In this document: piece by piece, positions 7,638 to 16,078 of the stretch | Layout of the letters: each line of letters begins with the position of its first letter | Numbering within the stretch: position 1 is the stretch's first letter | From: an uncultured Oscillospiraceae bacterium | GTDB lineage: Bacteria > Bacillota > Clostridia > Oscillospirales > Oscillospiraceae | NCBI GenBank assembly: GCA_934553255.1 | Contig: CAKTEZ010000028.1 | Coordinates: forward strand, 1 to 20,694 | Length of the DNA stretch: 20,694 bases | Direction: 5' to 3' | Translations under genes and position numbers: made by a program | Notes under the pieces: model-generated | Told to the model about the DNA's origin: nothing | Databases searched by the model: none | Seen by the model: only the letters and a program-made list of their open reading frames with translations

Positions 7638-10397
7638 TTACACGAGGTCGGGCAGATGTCTGACGACCTCGGCACAGCGCGGGCAGAGGCCCTCGGCGTT
7701 CGCGTCCACGGAATGCTTCCAGCAGCGCGGACACTTCGTACCGGCGGCGTTCTCAACGCGAACGGCCAGCTCGCCGCCGACGGTCAGCTCGACCTTGGAG
7801 ACGATAAGCAGGTCGGCGAGCGCGGCGGGATCTTCGTCCGCGAGGAACACATCGCCCTCGGGAACGGTCAGATGCACATCGGCCTCAAGGCTCTTGCCGA
7901 TGACCTTCGCGGCGCGGGCCTCCTCCAACGCGCCGTTGACGGCGGTACGCAGCTCGATGATGCGTTCCCAGCGCGCCATGGACTCGGCATCGAGAGAATA
8001 CGCCGTGAAGGGCTTATTCATGTCGTTGAGGACCACATTGCGCGCATCGTCCGCGTCGGTGTGCGGCATGGCAAGCCAGATCTCGTCGCAGGTAAAGGCG
8101 AGAATGGGCGCAAAAAGCTTGGCGAGCGTGTGCAGCGTGAGGTAGAGCGCAGTCTGGGCGCTGCGGCGTGCGGCGGAGTCCGCCGCCTCGCAGTACAGGC
8201 GGTCCTTCACGATGTCGAGGTAGAAGCTTGAGAGCGTGGTGACGCAGAAATCGTTGACCGCGTGGGAGATGATGTGGAACTCGTAGTCGTTGTAGGACTG
8301 CTCGGCCTTTTCGATCAGCTCGTTGAGCTTGGTGAGGAGCCAGCGGTCGAGCGCGGGCATATCCTCCGCCTTCGTGAGATGCGAGGGATCGAAGTCCACC
8401 AAGTTATCGAGCATGAACTTGCAGGTGTTGCGGAACTTGAGGTAATTCTGGCTGAGCTGCTGGAAGATGGCCTTGGAGCAGCGCACATCCGCGTGATAGT
8501 CGGCGCTCGCCGCCCACAGGCGCAGAATGTCCGCGCCGTTCTCGTTGAAAATGTCGGCGGGATCGACGCCGTTGCCGAGAGACTTGTGCATCGCGCGGCC
8601 CTCGCCGTCCACGGTCCAGCCGTGGGTGACGCACTCCTTGAACGGAGCGCCCTCGCCGAACGCGCCCACGGCGGTCAGCAGCGAGGACTGGAACCAGCCG
8701 CGGTACTGGTCGAGACCCTCGAGGTACATCGTGGCGGGCCAGAAGCCCTGATCCTTCTTCATGGAGGCGAAGTGCGTGGAGCCGGAATCAAACCAGCCGT
8801 CGAGCGTGTCCTCCTCCTTGGTGAAGCCGCTGCTCTTGCCGCAGTGCGGGCAGGCGAAGCCGCGGGGCAGAATGTCGGCGGCGTCCATCTCGAACCAAGC
8901 GTTGGAGCCCTTTTCGGCAAAGAGCTTACTTACGGCCTCGATGGTCTCGTCGGTGCAGATGGGCTTGCCGCAGTCGGCACAATAGAACACGGGGATCGGC
9001 AGACCCCAGCGGCGCTGGCGGGAGATGCACCAGTCGGCGCGCTCGCGGATCATGCTCTTCATGCGGTCGATGCCCCAGCCCGGGACCCAGCGCACATCGT
9101 CGCAGGCGGCGCAGGCCTCGTCCTTGAAGGAATCGACGGAGCAGAACCACTGCGGAGTCGCGCGGAAGATGATGGGCTTCTTGCAGCGCCAGCAATGGGG
9201 ATAGCTGTGGACGATCTCCTCGGAGGCGAAGAGCGCGCCGCTCGCCTTCATGTCGGCGAGAATGACGGGGTTGGACTCCTCCACGAGCATCCCCTCGTAC
9301 TTGCCCGCATAATCGGTGTGGCGGCCCTGATCGTTGACGGGTACGACCATATCCATGTTGTAGCGGCGGCAGGTCTGATAGTCGTCCGCGCCGAAGCCGG
9401 GGGCGGTGTGGACGCAGCCCGTACCGGAATCCATCGTAACATAATCGGCCAGCACAAGACGGCTCGTCTTGGGCAGGAACGGATGGTCGGCCAGCATATT
9501 TTCATAGAAGTTGCCCGGATGGGTCTCGACGACGGTGTAATGCTCGACCTTGCCGACGGCCATGACCTTTTCGACCAGCGCCTCGGCGACGATATACATT
9601 TCGCCGTTGTCGTCGTTGCGGACAATGGCATAGCTCTCGTCGGGATGGAGCGCGATGGCAAGGTTGCCGGGCAGCGTCCAGATGGTGGTCGTCCAGATGA
9701 CGAAGTTCAGCTTGCTCTTGTCAAAATGGCCGAGCTTGCCGAGATCGTCGTGCATGGGGAACTTGACATATACGGTCGTGCAGGGATCGTCCTGATACTC
9801 GATCTCCGCCTCGGCCAGCGCCGTCTCGTCGTGATAGCACCAATACACGGGCTTGAGGCCCTTGTAGATGTAGCCCTTCTTGTACATCGCGCCGAAGACC
9901 TTGACCTCCTCCGCCTCAAAGCCCGGGTCCATGGTCTTGTAGGGATGCTCCCAGTCGCCGAGTACGCCGATGCGCTTGAAGCCCTCCATCTGGATGCCGA
10001 TGTACTTATCGGCATACGCGTGGCAGGCGGTGCGGAAGTCCGCGACGCTCATGGCCTTGCGGTTGAGTTTCTGTTCCTTGATGATGGCGCTCTCGATGGG
10101 CATACCGTGGTTATCCCAGCCGGGGATATAGGGCGTGTAGTAGCCGCGCATGGCATAGGAGCGGGTGATGAAGTCCTTGAGGGACTTATTGAGCGCGTGG
10201 CCCATGTGCAGTCCGCCGTTGGAGAACGGAGGGCCGTCGTGCAGAGCGAAGCGGGGCTTGCCCTCGTTCTTTTTGAGCATGATGTTGTAGAGGTCCATTT
10301 CCTCCCAGTGCTTGAGCATCTCCGGCTCGCGCTTGGGAAGCCCCGCGCGCATGGGGAAGCCGGACTTCGGCATATTCAGCGTCGCTTTATAGTCCAT
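7638..10397 (-). CDS. ileS: Isoleucyl-tRNA synthetase
   Basis: 919 residues, standard for the bacterial type. It charges tRNA-Ile and edits misactivated valine. Visible parts are the HMGH form of HIGH (residues 64-67), a WTTTIWTLPGNLAIA editing-domain segment (235-249) and DGWFDSGSTH (533-542). The second signature reads RAMHKSLGN (601-609), so the usual KMSKS is AMHKS here. There is an inserted Cys-rich stretch (YCADCGKPIC, then CPHCG), and a C-terminal zinc finger from C889, C892, C905 and C908. The start is ATG 10397 with AAAGGAG upstream. Expression is controlled by the T-box leader immediately upstream, and the DUF975 gene follows in the same unit. The C-terminal zinc finger and length match ordinary Firmicutes IleRS. 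Confidence 0.97.
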   Translation of the reverse strand: MDYKATLNMPKSGFPMRAGLPKREPEMLKHWEEMDLYNIMLKKNEGKPRFALHDGPPFSNGGLHMGHALNKSLKDFITRSYAMRGYYTPYIPGWDNHGMPIESAIIKEQKLNRKAMSVADFRTACHAYADKYIGIQMEGFKRIGVLGDWEHPYKTMDPGFEAEEVKVFGAMYKKGYIYKGLKPVYWCYHDETALAEAEIEYQDDPCTTVYVKFPMHDDLGKLGHFDKSKLNFVIWTTTIWTLPGNLAIALHPDESYAIVRNDDNGEMYIVAEALVEKVMAVGKVEHYTVVETHPGNFYENMLADHPFLPKTSRLVLADYVTMDSGTGCVHTAPGFGADDYQTCRRYNMDMVVPVNDQGRHTDYAGKYEGMLVEESNPVILADMKASGALFASEEIVHSYPHCWRCKKPIIFRATPQWFCSVDSFKDEACAACDDVRWVPGWGIDRMKSMIRERADWCISRQRRWGLPIPVFYCADCGKPICTDETIEAVSKLFAEKGSNAWFEMDAADILPRGFACPHCGKSSGFTKEEDTLDGWFDSGSTHFASMKKDQGFWPATMYLEGLDQYRGWFQSSLLTAVGAFGEGAPFKECVTHGWTVDGEGRAMHKSLGNGVDPADIFNENGADILRLWAASADYHADVRCSKAIFQQLSQNYLKFRNTCKFMLDNLVDFDPSHLTKAEDMPALDRWLLTKLNELIEKAEQSYNDYEFHIISHAVNDFCVTTLSSFYLDIVKDRLYCEAADSAARRSAQTALYLTLHTLAKLFAPILAFTCDEIWLAMPHTDADDARNVVLNDMNKPFTAYSLDAESMARWERIIELRTAVNGALEEARAAKVIGKSLEADVHLTVPEGDVFLADEDPAALADLLIVSKVELTVGGELAVRVENAAGTKCPRCWKHSVDANAEGLCPRCAEVVRHLPDLV

Positions 10398-10433
10398 GTT
10401 GTGTCTCCTTTATGTGAATTGATTTCCTGTCAA

Positions 10434-10665
10434 ATAAAAAAGCGCCCGTCCCACGAAAGAGACAAAGGCGCTGACCTCTGCGGTACCACTCTTCTTGCTG
10501 CTTACAGCAGCCGCTCAAATGCCGCGAGGTAACGGTCGCACCCGGGCTGCCCTACTGTTATGTTCAGGCGCCTGCTCCGAGGGGATATTCACGCTCCGCG
10601 CCCCGCTGCCTTACACCGGCCGGCAGCTCTCTTTGCGGGCGGACGGAGGCTACTTGTCCTCATCC
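10434..10665 (-). promoter_or_regulatory. Isoleucine T-box riboswitch upstream of ileS
   Basis: The minus-strand leader holds the T-box core AGAGTGGTACCGCAG (complement of 10478-10492). A terminator stem follows (AGCGCC at the 5' side, GGCGCT at the 3' side, complement of 10441-10472) with a run of six or more T residues. Stem I features are the AGAGAGCTG GA-type motif (complement of 10624-10632) and a specifier region GTGAATATCCCC in which ATC (complement of 10584-10586) is an isoleucine codon. Uncharged tRNA-Ile should stabilise the antiterminator and allow ileS transcription. The outer limits of stem I are approximate. Confidence 0.93.
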
Positions 10666-10688
10666 ACGCATTTTCACATATTATGGTC

Positions 10689-10717
10689 ATTCTACCCGCA
10701 TTCGCTCCCTTTGTCAA
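10689..10717 (-). promoter_or_regulatory. Promoter of the T-box/ileS unit
   Basis: On the minus strand TTGACA (complement of 10712-10717), a 17-base spacer and TAGAAT (complement of 10689-10694). The predicted start near 10682 lies just upstream of T-box stem I. Confidence 0.8.
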
Positions 10718-10729
10718 GGTTGAAAATAC

Positions 10730-10758
10730 TTGCGAAGACGGCAAAAATAGGCTATACT
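10730..10758 (+). promoter_or_regulatory. Promoter of nudC
   Basis: TTGCGA (10730-10735), a 17-base spacer and TATACT (10753-10758), giving a leader of about 37 bases. Its -35 lies only 12 bp from the -35 of the divergent ileS promoter, so the two polymerases would bind back to back. Confidence 0.7.
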
Positions 10759-10802
10759 ATCGGCAAAAACCACGCGAAAGCGACAAATACGGGAGATGTC
10801 TT

Positions 10803-11654
10803 ATGATACAGGATATTGCGCCGAAGCATTTATACAACGAATGGAAGCCGAACGCCGTGCCGAAGAAATCCAGCGCCGTCGTGCAGTTCTGCGGCCGCGA
10901 CCTTCTCTGCCGCATCGACGACAACGGTCTGAAGCTGCCGAACCGCGCCACGTTCCCCGACGGGGACAGGGCGTTCACCTACCTCCTGGAGTTGGACGGA
11001 AAGGAATACTACCTCCTGCGCGACGAGAGCAAGCGCGAGCTGGACGGCTGGACCTACCGCGACATCGGCCTGTTCCGCACGGAAAAACCGCGCGAGATCG
11101 CCTACGCCGCCGTCAGCGCGTGGCATCTGTGTTCGTGGTACCGCGACGCGAAGTTCTGCGGCCGCTGCGGCGCCGCGATGGAGCATGACGAAAAGGAACG
11201 CATGATGTACTGCCCGAAGTGCGGCAACATGGTCTTCCCGCGCATCAACCCTTCGGTCATCGTGGCGGTGACGCACGGCGACTATCTGCTGCTCACGCAG
11301 TACGCCAACCGCCCCGGCGCGACGCGCACGGCGCTCATCGCGGGCTTCACCGAGTTCGGCGAGACCTTCGAGCAGACCGTCCACCGCGAGGTGATGGAGG
11401 AGGTCGGCCTGAAGGTCAAGAACCTGCGCTACTACAAGTGCCAGCCATGGGGCATCAGCGGCAACATCATGATGGGCTACTGGTGCGAGTTGGACGGCAG
11501 CGACGACACCATTCACCTCGACGATTTTGAGCTGGCGGACGGCGCGTGGGTCAGCCGCGAAGAACTGAAGGCAAGCTACAAGGGCAACGACATCGCCCTC
11601 ACGAGCGAGATGATCTCCCGCTTCGCCGAGGGCCGCGAGCATGAGCCGGTATAA
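10803..11654 (+). CDS. nudC: NudC-type Nudix hydrolase (NAD(H) diphosphatase / NAD-RNA decapping)
   Basis: 283 residues. NudC enzymes split NADH/NAD into NMN(H) and AMP and remove NAD caps from RNA. A zinc ribbon is formed by C119, C122, C137 and C140. The Nudix box GFTEFGETFEQTVHREVMEEVGL (residues 181-203) fits GX5EX7REUXEEXGU exactly. The NudC-specific QPW motif follows at 214-216, but reads CQPWGISGNIMMGY where classical members have SQPWPFPxSLM. The start is ATG 10803, with GGGAG about 9 bases upstream. The frame is open further left only through the promoter and the T-box complement. It has its own promoter and no neighbour in an operon. No terminator with a T-run is visible in 11655-11706. 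Confidence 0.9.
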   Translation: MIQDIAPKHLYNEWKPNAVPKKSSAVVQFCGRDLLCRIDDNGLKLPNRATFPDGDRAFTYLLELDGKEYYLLRDESKRELDGWTYRDIGLFRTEKPREIAYAAVSAWHLCSWYRDAKFCGRCGAAMEHDEKERMMYCPKCGNMVFPRINPSVIVAVTHGDYLLLTQYANRPGATRTALIAGFTEFGETFEQTVHREVMEEVGLKVKNLRYYKCQPWGISGNIMMGYWCELDGSDDTIHLDDFELADGAWVSREELKASYKGNDIALTSEMISRFAEGREHEPV

Positions 11655-11706
11655 GACCGCGCATTTGCGCTCCGCAGTCCTGCGGTATTCCCAATAAAGA
11701 AAAATA

Positions 11707-11735
11707 TTGACTGCCTTTTCTCTTTGCGTTATTAT
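11707..11735 (+). promoter_or_regulatory. Promoter of putP
   Basis: TTGACT (11707-11712), a 17-base spacer and TATTAT (11730-11735). The leader of about 50 bases contains a small GCGCC/GGCGC hairpin near 11752-11765. Confidence 0.75.
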
Positions 11736-11794
11736 GGGTAGAAAGGGCTTACGCGCCGTCGGGCGCATTTGAAAGACAGAAGGACGGAAAAAAT

Positions 11795-13315
11795 ATGAAC
11801 TGGGAGATCATTACATTCACCTCTTACTTTGTTATTTTGCTGGGCGTGGCGCTCGTGTTCTACTTCAACGGCACAAACAAAAACTCTGAGGACTTCTTCC
11901 TCGGCGGTCGTTCCATGGGACCTTGGGTCACGGCTCTGTCCGCGCAGGCGTCCGATATGTCCGCGTGGCTGCTGATGGGTCTGCCCGGCTCGATCCTTGC
12001 CTTCGGCTTCGGTCAGATGTGGATCGGCATCGGCCTCGCCATCGGCACGGCGGCCAACTGGATCCTCTGCGCCAAGCGCCTTCGCACCTTCTCCAAGGCG
12101 GCGGACGACGCCATCACGCTCCCGCAGTACCTGACGAACCGCTTCGCGGTCGATTCCCGCACGCTGCAGCTCGTGTGCGCGCTCATCTTCCTCTTTGCCT
12201 ATACGATCTATGTTGCCTCCGCGCTGGTGGCAGGCACCTCCGTGTTCACCACGCTGTTTCCGGACATCTCTCCGAAGGTCGCCATGTTCGCGTTCCTGCT
12301 CATCATCGTGGCCTATACCTTCTTCGGCGGCTTTGCCGCCGTGTGCTGGACGGATTTCTTCCAGGGCCTTCTCATGATGGCGGCGTTGATGCTGGTACCC
12401 ATCGTGGTCTACTTCGGTCACCGTGAGCTGCTCGATCCCGCGGCGCTCGAGACCGTCTATGAGTACACCGACGCCGCGTCCGGCGCGGTAACGCAGTGCG
12501 CCTTCGGCGGCGGCATCTTCAACGCCAGCTGGCAGGACATCGTCAGCGGTCTCGGCTGGGGTCTCGGCTACTTCGGCATGCCGCACATCCTCGTGCGCTT
12601 CATGTCCATCGAGAAGCCTTCGATGATCAAGAAGTCCTCCGTCGTCGCCATCATCTGGGTCGTCATTTCGCTCTTTTCCGCCGTTATGATCGCCTACTTC
12701 GGCCGCATGATCATGGGCGAGGAGCTGCTCACCCACGGCAACCAGAAGCTCGTTTTCATCGCCATGTCCCGCCGCTTCTTCCCCGCGGGCATCTGCGGAC
12801 TGCTGCTCGCGGCCATCATCGCCGCGTCCATCTCCACGGCGGATTCCCAGCTGCTCGTCGCCTCCAGTTCCTTCACCGCGGACCTCTATAAGCCCTTCTT
12901 CCGCAAGGGCGCAACGGAAAAGGAGACGCTGCTGGTCGGCCGCATTCTGGTCCTTGCCCTTTCCCTGATCGCTTACGCCATCGCCAATTCCAAGGGCAGC
13001 GGCGCGCAGGCCATTATGGACATGGTGGAGAATGCATGGGGCGCCTTCGGCTCCTCCTTCGGCCCCACGATCCTCCTTTCCCTTTTCTGGAAGCGCTTCA
13101 ACTATAAGGGCGCGGTCGCGGGCGTCGTCTCCGGCTTCGTGGTGGATCTCGGCTGGCTGCTGTCCGGCCTCACCGCCTCCACGGGCGTTTTTGAGATCGT
13201 CCCCGGCTTCATCGCCAGCTTTGCCGCGGCCTATCTTGTCGCACGGTTCACCGAGGTTCCCAACGCCAAGGCCCTTGCGATCTTCGACGCCGCCACGAAG
13301 GCCGACGCCGACTGA
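11795..13315 (+). CDS. putP: Sodium/proline symporter (SSS family)
   Basis: 506 residues with about 13 hydrophobic segments. PutP-type carriers import L-proline with Na+. Family features are FFLGGRSMGPWVTALSAQASDMSAWLLMGLPG near residues 35-66, TFFGGFAAVCWTDFFQGLLM (about 180-200), and the SISTADSQLLVASSSFTADLYK segment. The Ser/Thr pair in that segment matches the Na+ site of PutP. The start is ATG 11795 with AGAAGGA upstream. It is a single-gene unit bounded by its own promoter and a strong terminator. No proline catabolic gene is adjacent, so a role in nutrition or osmoprotection is equally possible. Substrate assignment within the SSS family rests on overall resemblance. Confidence 0.9.
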   Translation: MNWEIITFTSYFVILLGVALVFYFNGTNKNSEDFFLGGRSMGPWVTALSAQASDMSAWLLMGLPGSILAFGFGQMWIGIGLAIGTAANWILCAKRLRTFSKAADDAITLPQYLTNRFAVDSRTLQLVCALIFLFAYTIYVASALVAGTSVFTTLFPDISPKVAMFAFLLIIVAYTFFGGFAAVCWTDFFQGLLMMAALMLVPIVVYFGHRELLDPAALETVYEYTDAASGAVTQCAFGGGIFNASWQDIVSGLGWGLGYFGMPHILVRFMSIEKPSMIKKSSVVAIIWVVISLFSAVMIAYFGRMIMGEELLTHGNQKLVFIAMSRRFFPAGICGLLLAAIIAASISTADSQLLVASSSFTADLYKPFFRKGATEKETLLVGRILVLALSLIAYAIANSKGSGAQAIMDMVENAWGAFGSSFGPTILLSLFWKRFNYKGAVAGVVSGFVVDLGWLLSGLTASTGVFEIVPGFIASFAAAYLVARFTEVPNAKALAIFDAATKADAD

Positions 13316-13334
13316 CCCAAATACCGAAACGATG

Positions 13335-13372
13335 CCGAGAGCCGCGGGCAGCGCCCGCGGCTCTCGGTTTTT
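13335..13372 (+). terminator. Strong intrinsic terminator of putP
   Basis: A 15-bp perfect GC-rich stem (13335-13349 with 13353-13367, loop AGC) is followed by TTTTT. It begins 20 bases after the putP stop and lies in the gap to the convergent HAD gene. Confidence 0.9.
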
Positions 13373-13382
13373 CATCATTCTC

Positions 13383-14213
13383 TTACCCTGCGTTCAGGAG
13401 CGCGCGGATCGCCTCGCCCACGCCATTGTGGTCGTTATCCAGCGTCACATGGTCGCACAGCGCGCGGAGGTCCGCGTCGGCGTTCCCCATGGCCACGGAA
13501 AGTCCCGCCTGCTCCAGCATGGCGCGGTCGTTGCCGGAGTCCCCGATGCCGACGGTCTGCGCCATCGGAATGCCGAGATAGTCCGCCAGCCATTTCAGGC
13601 CGCTCGCCTTCGTCACATCCGGCGAGGTCAGCTCCAGCGAGGTCTCGTCCGTGTAGGCAAGGTAAAACGGCAGACCGCGCTCCCGCAGCTCCGCGCAGCA
13701 CACCTCGCGGTCCTCCGCGCTGCGGAAGTAGAGGTTGACCTTCGCCACCGTGTCGTTCCGCTCCGCCTCGGCCATCATGTCGTCCACCTGCCGTGCGATG
13801 CCGCTGAACATCTTCTGATATACGCCCATGTGGAAATCCGCCATGTGCGCCACATCCTCCGCCGTGGCGACGGACTCCTCCGCCGTCAGAAAATGCACCA
13901 TCGCGCGGTACTTCGCCGCCGCGCGCACCGCCTCGCACACCGCCGCGCGGTCCATCGCCTCGCAGAAGAGGATGCGCCGCTCCGCGCAGTCGTACACCAC
14001 CGCGCCGCTGTCGCACACGGCGTAGCGCATCATGGGTACGGTGTCAAAATAAGCCGTCAGCTCCGGAATGCCGCGGCCCGTGCAGAACGCGACCTGTATG
14101 CCCGCGCCGCACGCGGCGCGAATGTCGCGAACGCTGTCCGGATGGATCGTTTTATCGGAACGCAGCAGCGTTCCGTCCATGTCCAATGCGATCAGTCTGT
14201 ATGCTTTTCCCAC
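13383..14213 (-). CDS. Cof-type HAD-IIB family phosphatase
   Basis: 276 residues. Members of this family hydrolyse sugar phosphates, nucleotides or flavin and PLP-type phosphates; the substrate cannot be told from sequence. HAD motifs are IALDMDGTLL (nucleophile Asp 11 and Asp 13), the motif II Thr in CTGR, the Lys in TKASGLKWL, and motif IV GIGDSGNDRAML. A large type IIB cap lies between about residues 85 and 190. The start codon is GTG at 14213 (complement CAC 14211-14213), with AGAGAGG about 9 bases upstream. No ATG occurs before the DMDGT motif that would keep the N-terminal strand. The gene is divergent from the MFS transporter. Confidence 0.92.
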   Translation of the reverse strand: MGKAYRLIALDMDGTLLRSDKTIHPDSVRDIRAACGAGIQVAFCTGRGIPELTAYFDTVPMMRYAVCDSGAVVYDCAERRILFCEAMDRAAVCEAVRAAAKYRAMVHFLTAEESVATAEDVAHMADFHMGVYQKMFSGIARQVDDMMAEAERNDTVAKVNLYFRSAEDREVCCAELRERGLPFYLAYTDETSLELTSPDVTKASGLKWLADYLGIPMAQTVGIGDSGNDRAMLEQAGLSVAMGNADADLRALCDHVTLDNDHNGVGEAIRALLNAG

Positions 14214-14246
14214 GGTATCTGTCCTCTCTTTTCGGTCGGTCTGCGT

Positions 14247-14275
14247 ATCTTACCACGTCTTTCCGCCGCGCGCAA
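14247..14275 (-). promoter_or_regulatory. Probable promoter of the HAD gene
   Basis: On the minus strand TTGCGC (complement of 14270-14275), 17 bases, then TAAGAT (complement of 14247-14252). It is weaker than the divergent MFS promoter, whose -35 is 9 bp away. Confidence 0.5.
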
Positions 14276-14284
14276 TGGTACGGA

Positions 14285-14314
14285 TTGACAAATCGACGCA
14301 CATCGCCGTATAAT
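14285..14314 (+). promoter_or_regulatory. Consensus SigA promoter of the MFS gene
   Basis: TTGACA (14285-14290), an 18-base spacer and TATAAT (14309-14314). Both hexamers are perfect. The leader is only about 18 bases, leaving room for little beyond the AGGAGG ribosome site. Confidence 0.85.
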
Positions 14315-14338
14315 GCCCCGTGTCAGGAGGGAAAAACC

Positions 14339-15550
14339 ATGAACAAGGCCCGTGCGCGGCGTCTCTTTCTCGCCGCCTTTTTTCTTTTTGCGCTCGCCAA
14401 CGGTCTGAGCGGCTCCATCATCTCGAACTATTTCAAGGATGTGTTTCAGGTCGATTCCGTGCAGCGCGGCTTGCTGGAGATCCCACGCGAGCTACCCGGC
14501 GTGGTCGGCGTATTTGTCATTGCCGCCCTCCCCTCGCTGGGAAACCTCTCGCTCTCCATTCTGGGCTTTGCCCTGTATGCCGTGGGGCTTTTCGTTCTCG
14601 GTCTGCTCTCCCCCGGCTATTTTCTCATGCAGCTTTTCGTCTTTACCTATTCGCTCGGCGACCACATGGTCATGCCCATCCGCGACGCCATCGCCCTCGA
14701 CCTTGCCGACGAGGGCAAGACGGGTACCTTTCTCGGTCGCTACCGCGGCACGATGACCCTCGGCTCCATGCTCGCCTCGTCGCTCGTGTTCGTCGGCTTC
14801 CGCAGCGGCTTCTTCTACTTCCGCGCGGGCGTTGTGCCGTCGTTCTGCGCCGCGCTCGTCATTCTCCTCGCCGCGCTGGTATTTCTTTTTCTGCTCCGCC
14901 GCGAGCTGCCCGCGCTGGACATGCGTAAACACGGGCAAAAGCGCGGCAGGCTGCCCGTTCGCAGGAAGTATATCCCCTACTATGTCGTCACCGCCGTCTA
15001 CGGCTTTCAGAAGCGTATGCGCCTTGTTTTTGCCCCGTGGGTCATCATCGAGCTGCTGGCGATGGGCGCGGACACCGTGGCGCTGCTCGGCATCGCCGCC
15101 TACTTCTGCGGCGGATGGTTCGCCCCGCTCATCGGAAAATTTCTGGACAAATACGGCGTGCAGAAGGGTCTTGTCCTCGAATCGTTCAGCATCGCCGGCG
15201 TCTTTCTCTTTTCCGCGTGGGCCGCTGCCGGCATCGGGAACGGCTCGCTGCGCGGGTGGGGCGGCATGGCCGCCGCATTCGTCTCCTATGTTCTCATCTT
15301 TCTCACCGACCACTTCAACTCCGTCCATGTCCTGCTCATGCGCGAGCTGAGCGAGACGCCCGCGGACGTGATGGAAAACCTTTCCTTCGGCCTGAGCGTG
15401 GACCATGTTCTCGCCGTCACGGTGTCCGGTCTGCTCGGCGCGGTTTGGAAATACGCCGGTCCGCAGTATGTTTTCCTGCTCGGCGCGGCGGTCTGCACCG
15501 TCCATCTCGGTGTTGCGCTGTGGCTGAAAAAGGCTCGTGCAGTCGTCTGA
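14339..15550 (+). CDS. Major facilitator superfamily transporter
   Basis: 403 residues with about 12 hydrophobic segments, typical MFS size. It starts MNKARARRLFLAAFFLFALANGLSGSIISNYFKDVF. A charged loop, RRELPALDMRKHGQKRGRLPVRRKY, separates the two six-helix halves. The half-domain loop residues DLADEGKTGTFLGRYRG and GKFLDKYGVQKGL resemble MFS signature positions. The start is ATG 14339, with CAGGAGGG nine bases upstream. The frame is open to 14186 but runs through the promoter. Substrate is unknown. It is a single-gene unit, and its neighbour HAD gene and the hut locus beyond give no firm clue. Confidence 0.85.
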   Translation: MNKARARRLFLAAFFLFALANGLSGSIISNYFKDVFQVDSVQRGLLEIPRELPGVVGVFVIAALPSLGNLSLSILGFALYAVGLFVLGLLSPGYFLMQLFVFTYSLGDHMVMPIRDAIALDLADEGKTGTFLGRYRGTMTLGSMLASSLVFVGFRSGFFYFRAGVVPSFCAALVILLAALVFLFLLRRELPALDMRKHGQKRGRLPVRRKYIPYYVVTAVYGFQKRMRLVFAPWVIIELLAMGADTVALLGIAAYFCGGWFAPLIGKFLDKYGVQKGLVLESFSIAGVFLFSAWAAAGIGNGSLRGWGGMAAAFVSYVLIFLTDHFNSVHVLLMRELSETPADVMENLSFGLSVDHVLAVTVSGLLGAVWKYAGPQYVFLLGAAVCTVHLGVALWLKKARAVV

Positions 15551-15568
15551 AAACCCTTCTTATTGCGT

Positions 15569-15601
15569 CAAAAGCGTCCCGCCGCCAGCGGGACGCTTTT
15601 G
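15569..15601. terminator. Bidirectional terminator between the MFS and Lrp genes
   Basis: A perfect 14-bp stem (15569-15582 with 15588-15601, loop CGCCA) has AAAA on its left arm and TTTT on its right. It can end transcripts from the MFS gene (+) and from the convergent lrp gene (-). Confidence 0.85.
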
Positions 15602-15619
15602 TCTTCTCTGTTCTCTTTT

Positions 15620-16054
15620 TTACGGCAGCGGGATCTCTTTCACATCGAAGAGCGTTTTCAGCTCCACCGATGTGCGGGAATCGCCATAGGTCTTGATCTC
15701 CGCGAGCAGCGCGTCCAATTCCTTCGTGTCGCGCACGGCAAACTGGAGCAGCGCGTTGAACACGCCGATCACATGGTGGTGGCTGATGACCGCGGGGCTT
15801 TGCTCGCAGAAGGTGCAGAACGCGCCGTACTTCTCCGGCTCGAGCGACACGGAGATAAAGCCCGTGATGTTGCAGTCCAGCCGCGTGCGGTCGATGTCGA
15901 TGCGGTAGCTGCGGATCACGCCGCACTCCTCCATGCGCCGGATACGCTCGGAGACGGCAGGCGGCGTCAGGCCGACCTGATCGCCGATGTGCCGCAGGGT
16001 GCAGCGGCTGTCCGCCTGCAGGATATTGAGGATCTGATAATCGGTCCTGTCCAT
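15620..16054 (-). CDS. Lrp/AsnC-family transcriptional regulator
   Basis: 144 residues. The N-terminal winged helix-turn-helix is MDRTDYQILNILQADSRCTLRHIGDQVGLTPPAVSERIRRMEECGVIRSY (residues 1-50). A RAM/AsnC ligand domain follows (SVSLEPEKYGAF...VIGVFNALLQFAV...). Such proteins sense amino acids and control amino acid metabolism as dimers or octamers. The start is ATG 16054, with AAGGGAG about 8 bases upstream. It lies 24 bases after the hutI stop with no terminator or clear promoter between, so it is probably the last gene of the hutI transcript. That makes a role in histidine/glutamate catabolism, or feedback on the hut genes, plausible but unproven. Confidence 0.92.
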   Translation of the reverse strand: MDRTDYQILNILQADSRCTLRHIGDQVGLTPPAVSERIRRMEECGVIRSYRIDIDRTRLDCNITGFISVSLEPEKYGAFCTFCEQSPAVISHHHVIGVFNALLQFAVRDTKELDALLAEIKTYGDSRTSVELKTLFDVKEIPLP

Positions 16055-16078
16055 GCTGTTCTCCCTTTCTCTCCGTGC

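Noticed and set aside
8262..10532. 756-codon plus-strand frame opposite ileS
   Set aside because: Antisense shadow of ileS running into the T-box. No domain or start signal; its length follows from codon bias in a GC-rich gene.
11732..13378. 548-codon minus-strand frame opposite putP
   Set aside because: Charged, low-complexity antisense of a membrane protein, and it crosses the putP terminator and promoter.
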